Part shown: piece by piece, positions 1 to 10,235 of the stretch
Layout of the letters: each line of letters begins with the position of its first letter
How positions within the stretch are numbered: the stretch's first letter is position 1
NCBI GenBank assembly: GCA_023614405.1
Contig: CM042697.1
Location: 299,670,954-299,734,953, forward strand
DNA from: Avena insularis
Taxonomy: Eukaryota; Streptophyta; Magnoliopsida; Poales; Poaceae
Direction of reading: 5' to 3'
DNA length: 64,000 nucleotides
Notes under the pieces: generated by a model
Database searches by the model: none
What the model saw: only the letters and a program-made list of their open reading frames with translations
What the model was told of the DNA's origin: nothing
Made by a program: the position numbers and the translations under genes

Positions 1-736
1 AAGAGGGGGTATTTATGCTTGATAGTGGGTTCATGCCTCTATTTAATCTCAGGGAAGTGACAAAAATCTCCAAGGCTGTAGATGTGTTGTTGCTACTAGG
101 GAGAAAACAACGGTCTCTTGTTCATGGAACAAGTGGATTGTTTACCTTACACACTTTGCTTAAAGCAGTTGTCTGTTGCTTGGAACTTAATACAGGAGGG
201 GGTTCGGATCATAACCCAAAGGTGGACTTCTAGTCATAGATGCAGTTGGATGGCTGTCTATGTATCTTGTTGTATTGCCTAATCAAATCTCATAGGATCT
301 TGATGTCTAGTATTGCATTGTTATGCCTTGATCAGTCTTGTTGCCCTGCTGTAATTTGTTTACCAAGCATGCCATGTTTGTTTATCTAAGGAGAACACCT
401 CTAGTGAACTATGGACCCCGGTCCAATCTTTACCATTGATACATCTTCCACTATACTGTTTAATTTCTACAAACCACCATCACCTTCCACACCATACAGT
501 TAATCATTTGTTACAGCAACCGGTGAGATTGACAACCTCACTGTTAGTTGGGGCAAAGTCTTGAGTTTGTGTTATGCAGGTTTCCATGTTTCTTGCAACA
601 CATTTGAGAAGTTTCCTTCCTCCTACTGGTTTGATAACCTCGGTTTCTTACTGAGGGAATACTTGCTATTGTGCTGCATCATACGTTGCTCTTGGGGTTT
701 CCCGACGAAGCGCTCTACGTTGACGCAGCGCCATCA
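1..736 (+). repeat. G1 5' LTR, 3' portion only
   Basis: Aligns with 8951-9690 with scattered substitutions and small indels. It ends at CCATCA, as does the right LTR, and the PBS follows. The upstream part of the LTR, including the promoter, lies outside the window. Confidence 0.88.
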
Positions 737-744
737 AGTTTTTT

Positions 745-762
745 TGGCGCCGTTGCCGGGGA
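745..762 (+). other. G1 primer-binding site
   Basis: TGGCGCCGTTGCCGGGGA begins 8 bases after the LTR end. This motif is the usual PBS of many cereal gypsy elements and differs from the TGGTATCAGAGC used by the other large elements in this window. Confidence 0.7.
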
Positions 763-979
763 GGCTAAGGACGTCTTCACAAGGGGAGTCCTCCTCAACC
801 TTTCTCTTTACTTTGTTTTTGGTTTGCTTAGTTTATTTTGCTTTGTTTTGTTTGCCTCTTTTTTATCAAAAACTCCAAAAAAATTAGTTTTGTTTGGTTT
901 GCTTTCTCTTATCAAAAACACAAAAAAATAGTTCCTGCTCTAGCTGCTGCTGTTTTTGGCTTGCTCCACTTTTGCCAAA

Positions 980-2842
980 ATGAATTCTGCTGAGAACACC
1001 AAGTTGTGTGACTTCACTAGCACAAACAACAATGATTTCCTTAGCACTCCTATTTCTCCACCTGCTCCTGATGCTACTTTTTATGAAATTAAGCCTACTT
1101 TGTTGAATCTTGTGATGAGAGGGCAATTTTCTGGTGCTAGTTCTGATGATGTTGTTGCCCATCTCAATAACTTTGTTGAACTTTGTGAGATGCAAAAGTA
1201 TAAGGATGTAGATGGAGATATTATTAAGCTCAAGTTTTTTCCTTTCTCCTTGAGAGGAAAATCTAAAGAATGGTTGCTATACTTGCCTAGAAATAGTTTT
1301 GATTCTTGGATTAAGTGCAAAGATGCTTTTATTGGAAAGTACTACCCTCCTGCTAAGATTATATCTATGAGAAGTGATATTATGAAATTTAAACAACTTG
1401 ATAATGAACATGTTTCTCAAGCTTGGGAAAGAATGAAATCTTTGGTTAAGAATTGTCCCACTCATGGACTTACTGCTTGGATGATTATCCAGACTTTTTA
1501 TGCAGGTACCTTTATGACCATCACCTTGGGTGCTGCAATAAAACTCCTTTATAATATGATGGTTAATTATTTTGAATGGCACACCGAGAGAGCTCCACAT
1601 GGTAAGAAGGTAAATTCTGTTGAAGAAACCTCCTCTTTGAGTGATAAGATTGTTGTTATTATGGCTATGCTTGTTAATGGGAAAGGTCCTTTAGATCCAA
1701 ATAATGTTCCCTTAGCCTCTTTGGTTGCTCAAGAAGAGCAAGTTGATGTGAACTTCATTAGAAACAACAATTTCAACAACAATGCCTATAGGAATAATTT
1801 TGGTAGTAACAACAATTATAGGCCTTATCCTCCTAATAATGGCAATACCTATGGAAACTCCTACAACAATGCTAGAAGTGCCCTCTCTGAACTTGAAGTC
1901 ATGCTAAAATACTTTATTAGTAAACAAACCACTTTCAACAAGACTATGGAGGAAAAGCTTTTAAATTTTGAGAAAAATATTTCCTCTTTGTCTGAAGCAC
2001 AGTCCTCTTTGATTAATAAAATGGCTGCTAAACTCATGTCATACAAGTTACTATTGATGAAAATGTTATACTGTTAGCCCAACTTCATGCTAAGTGGGAA
2101 AGGGAGGCTGAAATTGATAGAAACAATAGTGTGTGCACCATCACCACCCATATGGCTGCCACTAAACCACAAGAAGTCCCTATTCCTCCTCCTACAATGC
2201 CTAAGTCCAATGAGTCTACTACTAGTGATGCTAAGATTGATTTTGATCTTGATGGTTGCAATATTTCTGAAGTGATTATGTTCCTGTAAAAACTTGCTAG
2301 AAGTCCTGATGCTAGTGATATGCATGTTGCTTTCACCAAACACAGATGCTCTTGTTAAGATTAAGGAAGAGAAGTTAAAACACAAAGCTTCTATTCCTAG
2401 GAAAGTAGAAGATAGTTGGGAACCCATTATTAAAATGCAAGTGAATGACTTTGATATGAAAGCTTCATGTGATCTTGGTTCTAGTGTCTCTATTATGCCT
2501 AGGAACATTTCTGAAATGCTTGATTTGCCACCTTTGGAAGATTGTTATTTGGATGTCCCACTTAATGAATATGCTAAGAAGAAACTCATGGGGAGTATTA
2601 ATGATGTTCTCATTATGGTTAACAATGCTTATGTCCCTGATGATTTCTATGTTTTGGATGATGAATACAATGCTTCTTGTCCTATTACTTTGGGAAGACC
2701 TTTTCTTAGAACTGTTGGTGCCATCATTGATATGAAAGAAGGCACCATAAAATATCAATTTCCATTCAAGAAAGGTATTGAACACTTCCCTATAAGGAGA
2801 GAGAATTTTCTTTTTTTCTCCTCCTTTGAAAGCAAGGTTTGA
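980..2842 (+). pseudogene. gag: G1 gag-protease, frameshifted
   Basis: The first segment (980-~2040) is an Athila-type Gag: a capsid-like region with LKFFPFSLRGKSKEWL and YYPPAKIISMRSDI, then SQAWERMKSLVKNCPTHGL, followed by an Asn/Tyr-rich linker. The frame is lost just before 2047, continues in frame 1 to a TAA at 2287-2289, and shifts again near 2340. The last segment (2342-2842) is a retropepsin: CDLGSSVSIMP holds the catalytic Asp (GAT at 2471) and ITLGRPFL is the second conserved loop. The ATG at 980 is chosen because the Gag similarity begins there. At least two frameshifts and one stop make it non-functional. No RT or integrase follows. Confidence 0.85.
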
Positions 2843-4164
2843 TGTTAATGCTTCTTCATTTGAAAATACTTGATTTCTTGCTTCTTGTGCCTAACTTAAA
2901 GGCGTTAAAGAAAAGTACTTGTTGGGAGATAACCCAAGAGTTTCCTTTAGTCTTGGAAGTTATTACTTAAGTAATGACATCTCCTTATCCTTTTTGTTTG
3001 CTTTTTGTGCCAAGAATGACCTCTAATGAGAGGGAAGTAAGATTTGGGGAGTTTCTGTCCCGAAACAGATTTCTGTCCTCCACCATAAAAATTTGTGAGG
3101 AGTCTCTGTAAGTTGGGTTGAGCTGAAAATTTATGAATAAATCCCCCAGTATGTTATCTAACGTTCGTTAGTTCAACACTTTTTGATTGAGAAACAGAAG
3201 GTCTTCGAAAAAATCAGTTTCTACCTTCTGGTCTGTTTTGGCAGATTTCTGCCATTATTTGCATTTGCTTCTTATTGATTCCTTTTGGGGTTCTTTTTGG
3301 GAAATTGAGCTTTTTGAAGGAGTTGTTACAGTAGCTTGTGTTTTTAGTGAAAGTTTTGCTGTTCTAAAGCTAAACCCATGGGTCTATTATCTTTTGAATA
3401 CACTAATGTTGCTAATGAAGATTGTGTGAAGTTTTGTATGAAGGAAAAAAATTCAGGTGTAGAGAGAGAATGATGTAATGAGATGAAGAATGGACAAAAT
3501 ATAAAGCTTGGGGATGCCACCCCGTGTCACCCCAAGAAATATCCAAGAGGTACAAGCGTCAAAGCTTGGGGATGCCCAAGGCATCCCCTTCTTCATTAAT
3601 AAAAAGCTCAGGTCTTTCTATACACTTCATTTTTATTGTTGCATGCACTATTGTGTTGTTCTTGGAGCGTCTTAGTTTTCGTTTGCTTTGCTTAGTTTGT
3701 TTAGTTTTCTTGAATCAAGTAGTTTGGACCCCCGTTCTCGCTGTGTTGTTTCAAATAAGTTGTTTGGTGTTGGAAAGAAGTAGAAAGTTCTTGCTTGAAA
3801 GTGCAAGAGGAGCTTGCATTGACTGTGACTTAGACTTTAGCATGTCATGCTAGGTGTTGTTTTGACCTTATGCTTAGTGATTATTTCCGTAGCATGACTT
3901 GTTCCAAACAATTGGGATTGCTTAGTGTGCCTTGATGGAATAATGCGTTGTTTTATCATACAAAAGCATAGTATTGTGGTATTCTCCTTTGATGCTTTGT
4001 TTGGGTTGACTTGGCACATGCTCACACCATGTTATGACTACGAACCAGTCACCATAGCCTCTATGATCATTTAGTCCTTGACTTGTAGTACCACTCTATG
4101 CGCTGATTAGTAATGTTTTGTCGCTCTGCATGATTATGACCATTATTGGTCTCTTAATTGGTTG
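2843..4164 (+). other. G1 non-coding interior, left part
   Basis: No ORF with retroelement similarity is seen. The stretch replaces the expected RT/RNase H/integrase. It contains two copies of AAAGCTTGGGGATGCC (3502 and 3561), close to the real PPT at 8101-8117. The last five bases (GGTTG) are the left target-site copy of T1. Confidence 0.7.
3568..3588. other. Perfect 9-bp stem-loop in G1 interior
   Basis: GGGGATGCC, spacer CAA, GGCATCCCC. It overlaps the second PPT-like motif and is followed by an A/T-rich run. Role unknown. Confidence 0.75.
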
Positions 4165-4713
4165 TGACGAGGTTTAATCTCGTCAATGCCCATTGTTATG
4201 GACTTGGGTTTTGGAGAAGATGGGGATGCTGGAGATCGTGGCACGGTTAACAGACAAGCAACCAGGGGACACGAGATTTACCCAGGTTCAGGCCCCCGGA
4301 TGGAAAACCCTACTCCTGCTTGTCTGCTCTTTGATTACGGTGGAACCAAAGGTTACAGGTCGCGCAGATTCGATCTGGCATGGATGCGTGTGCGAAAGTA
4401 TGATTCGAGTTTTTTGTGGCTAGATCTGTAGATCTGTCTATTGTGTACGTGCGTGCGTGCCCTCCTCGTTGGCCCCTCCTAGCCTTTATATATGGGGAGG
4501 CTAGGTCTCGCTATGTCTGAGTTAGTTACAAGTTGTATTCAAACTCTAGTCTTGAGGTATCCTTGTCTTGTGCGCTTTGGAGTCCGTGTCCATATGTGCC
4601 GTGCAGGTAAAACGTCTTGGGCGTCCTGGACCCTGGCAGGTCGTCGAGTGGGCCTTCCGTCGGGCTGGACCAAGTATGCTAACATCGGGTACCCGTAGGG
4701 CATATCCATGTTA
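4165..4713 (-). repeat. T1 3' LTR
   Basis: Matches 6146-6698. On the plus strand it starts TGACGAGG and ends CATGTTA, the final TA being a change from CA in the other copy. It carries a TATA-like run (4483-4494) inside an inverted repeat and a perfect terminal hairpin at 4165-4185. Confidence 0.87.
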
Positions 4714-6145
4714 GTAGCCCCCGAGTGTCCATCCGAAACGTAGATTCGGGTGGAGACTTAGTTGTCTTGAACCTTGTATTTGGATGTCGGAGTCGAAAGT
4801 TGTGTCGAGTGCGAAGCACTTCACCCGGAAGTTCATCGGGTCAGCTGAATTTGTTCGGCTGTTGTAAAGGAATCGACATCATGGACGTAGTCAACACAAT
4901 GGACTATAGGGTGCGACCAGCGCCTCCTATGGAGTAGCCCAGTGTCTGTTCAGTCGTGAACTCGGCGAGACTTTAATTCAGCCGTTGTTTGCTTTAGGTC
5001 TGTAGGACACAATTTTTTTTTGGATGCTTGAATCAATCCTCCCTATGGGAGTAGCCCCCGAGTCCATAGTGGAGTCGTAGACTTGGCGTAGGACTCGAAG
5101 ATCTTGTGTGTGCGCGACCAGCGCTCCGCTTGAGTAGCCCCAGTGTGTCGGGAGTCGTGACTCGGCGAGACTCGAGTCTTGTATCATGTAGTTGTAGTTG
5201 ACAATCTCGTGGGCGTATCACTGACCCGAAAATACATCGGGTGCGCGACCAGCGCTCCTGATAGGAGTAGCCCCCGAGTGTCTAGTCGAGTCGCAGACTC
5301 GAGTGGAGACTCATGCGAGGAGAAACCACTGACCCGGAAGTGCATCGAGTCAGCGTCTCACGCATAAGGAGCCAGGAGTTGACGTAGCGGAGTGATGCGG
5401 CATTCTAGCCGGAAGGACTCGACATTGCGGATGAAGTCGATGACGTTTCTTTTGTCGGGTCTTGCGGCGGCGTAACTTTTTCGTAGTATGAAGCGATGCA
5501 ACCATCCGAGGAGGGACTCGACTCGGGTCTTGAGTGTATGGCGTAGCCAGTTGCTTTGTCGACTCCTGTTAGAGGATCCGATATAATAGCTTGACGCGGT
5601 CGATGTCCTTGTAAGCTGCAGAAAATATAAAGAATTGTGAAGTACTTGTATCTTGTAAAGAATATTTGCCTGTCGGCTTGTACAGTAAGATTCTGGTGCC
5701 GATCGAGTCGACACTTTTGCACTGTATGCTAGGCCTTTTCGTTAGCCTGATTACCCTTAGTCTCAGTACCATGCCGAGGCACTCGGAGTTCAAGGATTCG
5801 ACGATCAGGAAGAATCAGCTACTCGGGCTGTCGCGTTCGAGGTGCTCGAGTGCGTGGAGCCGATGGCACATTAGGTTACTCGAAGAGGGCGCAGCCCCCG
5901 AGTGTTTCGAGTGCGAGTTAAAAAGGAAATCAGCTCTGAGTAGAGGGAAACTTAGCTTTATTGGTAGTTGTCGTGGACGGAGTCGACGCGGTAGCGGGTC
6001 ACACGGCGGACCACAATCATAGCGGCGACAGGTTTCCGAAGTTGATGGTGGTAGCGAGCTCCGCATCCGAAGATTGTCGCGGTTGAAGACCACACGGGGT
6101 CGCCACATCCGAAGGATGTATCGGGTTCCCACAGACGGCGCCAAT
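4714..6145 (-). other. T1 internal region, non-coding, with repeated PPT-like modules
   Basis: No supported coding region. The plus-strand motif GTAGCCCCCGAGT occurs at 4714, 5051 and 5267, with shorter variants near 4935 and 5133. It is often preceded by GCGACCAGCGC. The copy at 4714 abuts the LTR and serves as the PPT; the others are internal duplicates of it. Confidence 0.7.
6131..6143 (-). other. T1 primer-binding site
   Basis: Reads TGGCGCCGTCTGT on the minus strand, two bases inside the LTR. This fixes the orientation of T1. Confidence 0.7.
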
Positions 6146-6698
6146 TGACGAGGTTTAATCTCGTCAATGCCCATTGTTATGGACTTGGGTTTTGGAGAAG
6201 ATGGGGATGCTGGAGATCGTGGCACGGTTAACAGACAAGCAACCAGGGGACACGAGATTTACCTGTGTTCAGGCCGGAGGGAAAACCCTACTCCTCTTGT
6301 TCGCTCTTTGATTACTGGTGCGGAACCGAAGGTTACAGGGTGCGCAGATTCGATCTGGCGTGGATGCGTGTGCGAAAGTATGAGTCGAGTTTTTTGTGGC
6401 TAGATCTGTAGATCTGTCTATTGTGTACGTGCGTGCGTGCCCTCCTTGTTGGCCCCTCCTAGCCTTTATATATGGGGAGGCTAGGTCTCGGGCGCCGATA
6501 CGAGTTGGTTACAAGTTGTATTCAAACTCTAGTCTTGAGGTATCCTTGTCTTGTGCGCTTTGGAGTCCGTGTCCATATGTGCTTCGTGCAGCCGAAATGT
6601 CTTGGGCGTCCTGGACCCTGGCAGGTCGTCGAGTGGGACTTCCGTCGGGCTGGACCAAGTATGCTAACATCGGGTACCCGTAGGGCATATCCATGTCA
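6146..6698 (-). repeat. T1 5' LTR
   Basis: Matches 4165-4713. Intact TG...CA ends (plus-strand TGACGAGG to CCATGTCA), followed by the TSD GGTTG. Confidence 0.87.
6458..6485 (-). promoter_or_regulatory. TATA box within an 8-bp inverted repeat, T1 5' LTR
   Basis: Arms CCTAGCCT (6458-6465) and AGGCTAGG (6478-6485) enclose TTATATATGGGG. The minus strand reads CCATATATAAAG, a good TATA box in the correct LTR for driving T1. The same arrangement is at 4478-4505. Confidence 0.6.
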
Positions 6699-8100
6699 GG
6701 TTGCTCCCAGTCTTTGGCTAGCCTCCACTTGTATGAGTAAGCTCTACTCATGCTTCCAACTCCCAAGAAACCTAGTTATTCCAAACTGTCCACTATAAAT
6801 TCCTATGCATGGTGTGTTACACCATTCCAAGTATATTCTTGTTTTCAACTATCTTTCAATTAAAAAAGTATTTTGTTATGTGAAAACTTAGTGATTAAAG
6901 CTCTCACGAACTTTATGGCACACTTTATATTCCTTGCCCCTAATAAACTTGAACCATTGTGTCATATTAGTTGTATATGCTTGCACTTATACGTTGGAAT
7001 TAACAAAACCATGTTTTCATGGGTAACGTTTTCAACATTGCACTTGTACTTTGTACACAGTTGATATCATGCTCTTTTGTCATAGATGTCATCGGTGTGA
7101 AATAAAAAGGGAGATTGTAAGTCCATGGAGTTATGTATTTTGTGTTAGAAAAACGCCTGGGCTGCTAGCCTAAGCCATGCCTAATCATGGTGGAAACTTG
7201 CAGCATCACCATAATGAGCAATCTGTGAAGCATCCTCAATAAAACCTTTGCAAATAGCAAATAAAAAGATCACTGAGATGCTCATTGTCTGCTTGCCTTG
7301 TCATTTTGGTTATGGGATAGCTCCTGTACCATGTGCAAGGGGTACCCCGTTGGCGGTTCTCTATGATACACATGTACTTACTATGACAAGAACTTACACG
7401 TGACTAAAGTTGAGTAGCATGAGGAGCGGCCCTCGTATTCAAGGGACATGAGATTGCCAACTTATACTTTGTCAAGCATATACTCCATAGTTTGTTCACT
7501 TTAACCTTAATCACTTCAAGATGCTTATGATAGGGGCAATGAGGGCTGAAAGCTAACCAATACCATAATTTTTGGAAGCTCTTTCTGAAAATTGAAATCC
7601 CTGCTTCCCTTTATGAAGGGCATTTCTTCCACTATTATATTGAGTCTCCACCTTCTACCTTTAGGCACTAGTTAAGAGAGCATAGTTTCCATTCTTAGTT
7701 CTATGTGTAGTATCCCAAAACATATTGATTGATGCATATTGTTGATATTGCTTGTTCTTGTGATATTTGTATCTAGTCACTCTTATGAACTTTGAAGGTG
7801 TCCTATGCATCTATTTTCTACTCCATGAGGCACAAGCTGAATGCCACTATGCCATGTTTTCTGTATGTGAAACAAACAAACATTTTTCAATGCATGTTAT
7901 TCATGATCTTTGTTTTTAGCCTTTCATGTTGCATGCATAGTTACTTTGTTTTATTGTTAGAACTCCATCTTTCATGCCCATGTTTAGAGTTCTTTGATCC
8001 CAGCTTTCAATGCTTGCAAATGGTTTGATCTTGGTTTTGATGGTGCATGTCACCTCAAAAATTATTCTTTTATCACTTACCTACTCGAGGACGAGCAGGA
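6699..8100 (+). other. G1 non-coding interior, right part
   Basis: Resumes after T1, beginning with the GGTTG target copy. I find no retroelement domain on either strand and no host gene; short ORFs here lack recognisable similarity. Confidence 0.65.
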
Positions 8101-8117
8101 GTTAAGCTTGGGATGCT
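8101..8117 (+). other. G1 polypurine tract region
   Basis: GTTAAGCTTGGGATGCT directly before the LTR start TGATATGTCGG, with GAGGACGAGCAGGA upstream. This boundary is characteristic of Triticeae Athila-type elements. Confidence 0.75.
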
Positions 8118-9690
8118 TGATATGTCGGAAACGTATCTATAATTTTTTATTTTCCATGCTTGTTTAGTATCTACTTTGCTTTGTTTTGTCCACACTTTGA
8201 GGTGCTTTTCATATGTTTTCTAGTACTAACCTATTAACAAGTTGGCACGGTGCCAATTGCCTGCTTTCTGCTGTTTTTGGTTCCAGAAAAGCTAGTCAGG
8301 AAATATTCTCGGAATTGGATGGGATAAAAGCCAAATTCAATATTTCACCGAGGAGAAGACAGAGTCCAGAGGAGAGACGGAGGGACGCCACAGGGCGGCT
8401 GCACCCCCCAGGCGCGGCCTAGGGTGGGCCCACGCCTAAGCAGGGTGTGGGCCCCCTGGCCGCCTCCCAGCCTCACCTCTTCGCCTATAAGAAGCCCCCG
8501 ATGCCTAAACCCTAAGCACCCGATCAATATTCTACGAAACCATCTGTAGCCACCGCCACCATCGTCCCTAGATCGGAGGGATCTGAAGCTCTTCCCGGCA
8601 CTCTGCCGGAGGGGATATCATCCCAGAGGCCTTCTTCTTCATAATGCCAGCCTCCGGTATGAAGCGTGAGTAGTTCCACCTTGGACTACGGGTCCATGTA
8701 GTGGCTAGATGGTTGTATCTCCTCCTTGTGCTTTCATGTCTAGATCTTGTGAGCTCCGTTCATGATCAATATCTCATCTATTTGTAATCGTGCATGTTGT
8801 GTTTGCAGGGATCCGATAGATATTGAGATTACTATGTCAGATTGATTATTGGTTTTGTCTTATTGATTCTATCATGTCTGTGTTGTTTGTGATCTTGCAT
8901 GCTCTCCGTTGTTAGTAGCTATCTTGGCCAAGTAGTTGCTAGTGACTCCAAGAGGGGGTATTTATGCTCGATAGTGGGTTCATGCCTCTATTTAATCAAG
9001 TGAAGTGACAGAAATCTCTAAGGTTGTAGATGTGTTGTTGCCACTAAGGGGAAAACAACGGTCTATTGTTCATGGAACAAGTGGATTGTTTACCTTACAC
9101 ACTTTGCTTAAATCAATTTTCTGTTGCTTGCAACTTAATACTGGAGGGGGTTTGGATGATAACCCAAAGGTGGACTTCTAGTCATAGATGCAGTTGGATG
9201 GCGGTCTATGTATCTTGTTGTATTGCCCAATCGAATCTCATAGGATCTTTATTTCTAGTATTGCATTGTTATGCCTTGCTCAGTCCTGTCAATTGCCCTG
9301 CTGTAATTTGTTTACCCAGCATGCCATGTTTGTTGATCTCAGGAGAACACCTCTAGTGAAATATGGACCCCGGTCCAATCTTTACCATTGATACATCTTC
9401 CACTGTTACTGTTTACTTGCTGCAAACCTCTTTTCACCTTCCACACCATATAATTAATCCTTTGTTACAGCAATTGGTGAGATTGACAACCTCACTGTTA
9501 GTTGGGGCAAAGTCTTGAGTTTGTGTTGTGCGGGTTTCCACGTTGCTTGCAACACCTTTGAGACGTTTCCTTCCTCCTACTGGTTCGATAACCTCGATTT
9601 CTTACTGCGTGAAGACTTGCTGCTGTGCTGCATCATACCTTGCTCTTGGGGTTTCCTGACGAAGCACTCCATGTTGACGCAGCGCCATCA
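8118..9690 (+). repeat. G1 3' LTR (1,573 bp, complete)
   Basis: Starts TGATATGTCGG and ends GCGCCATCA. The last 740 bp match the partial left LTR. The base after the end is the start of unrelated sequence (GTCAC), the presumed target copy. Confidence 0.88.
8486..8494 (+). promoter_or_regulatory. TATA box in G1 LTR
   Basis: TATAAGAAG after a GC-rich stretch, about 370 bp into the LTR, a usual place for the U3/R boundary. Confidence 0.55.
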
Positions 9691-10235
9691 GTCACGCTCG
9701 AATGTGAAGGGTACGATGCATGCAGAGGATGCATCATTCCACCCCCGCTGACACGACATTACAGTGCACCATACTTGTGCCATGGTGGACGCGTTGCAAC
9801 CGGTTAGACGAGTGTGATGCCGTGTTTCCCCCTCGCTGCACTAGAAAACACACACATTTTTTATATTTTATCTACCCTCGTGTATATAAATCCAAATACT
9901 TTATAATTTTTGGATAATAAAAGGAAATTCATAGACACACATATACGAAAATTATATGACTTTGTACACTTTCCTTCTATTTGATTATGGAAGTAAAGTA
10001 TCAGTGGCAAACTCGTTATTTCGCATGGATAGAGAGGTCCGTCTCCAAAGAGAGAGAGAGAGGGAAGGGGCTATCTTGCCCGTTAGATCACAGAGGATTA
10101 ACGTTGGGTGGGCACAATCTGTGTGACAACCGTCTCGACCAATCAAGGTGTACCAACAAAAGTGAGGACGTGTTATCGTGAGAGGGGGAAAACCGAGTAC
10201 TACCATTTCATATCAACCCTAGACACAACACACAC
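9691..10235. other. Unassigned DNA between G1 and the satellite array
   Basis: No repeat partner in this window and no convincing ORF. It contains a short GA run near 10050, a CA run near 10225, a TATA-like GTATATAAATCC near 9890 and a CCAAT near 10138. These could be chance or an old promoter; no coding sequence follows. Confidence 0.5.

Larger units (their letters stand above)
4165..6698 (-). mobile_element. T1: small non-autonomous LTR element nested in G1
   Basis: Two ~550-bp direct repeats flank 1.4 kb. The element is bounded by a perfect 5-bp TSD, GGTTG at 4160-4164 and 6699-6703. Orientation is minus: reading that strand, the LTR at 6698-6146 is followed two bases later by a TGGCGCCGTCTGT PBS, and a purine tract ACTCGGGGGCTAC lies just before the LTR at 4713-4165. 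The two LTRs are very similar, so insertion looks fairly recent relative to its host element. No gag or pol is recognisable. Family not identified. Confidence 0.87.
1..9690 (+). mobile_element. G1: non-autonomous Athila-like gypsy LTR retrotransposon (left edge cut by window)
   Basis: Positions 1-736 and 8951-9690 are near-identical direct repeats, so both LTRs are present, the left one incomplete. A PBS (745-762) follows the left LTR and a purine-rich tract ending AAGCTTGGGATGCT precedes the right one. The interior encodes only an Athila-style gag and a protease; no reverse transcriptase, RNase H or integrase is visible in the remaining ~5 kb, so it would need enzymes from another element. 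The boundary motif and non-coding interior resemble Triticeae Sabrina/WHAM elements, but the exact family needs a repeat-library search. T1 interrupts the interior at 4165-6698. Confidence 0.85.

Noticed and set aside
9691..10235. Possible promoter of a host gene (TATA-like and CCAAT motifs)
   Set aside because: No coding sequence follows; it runs into the satellite array.
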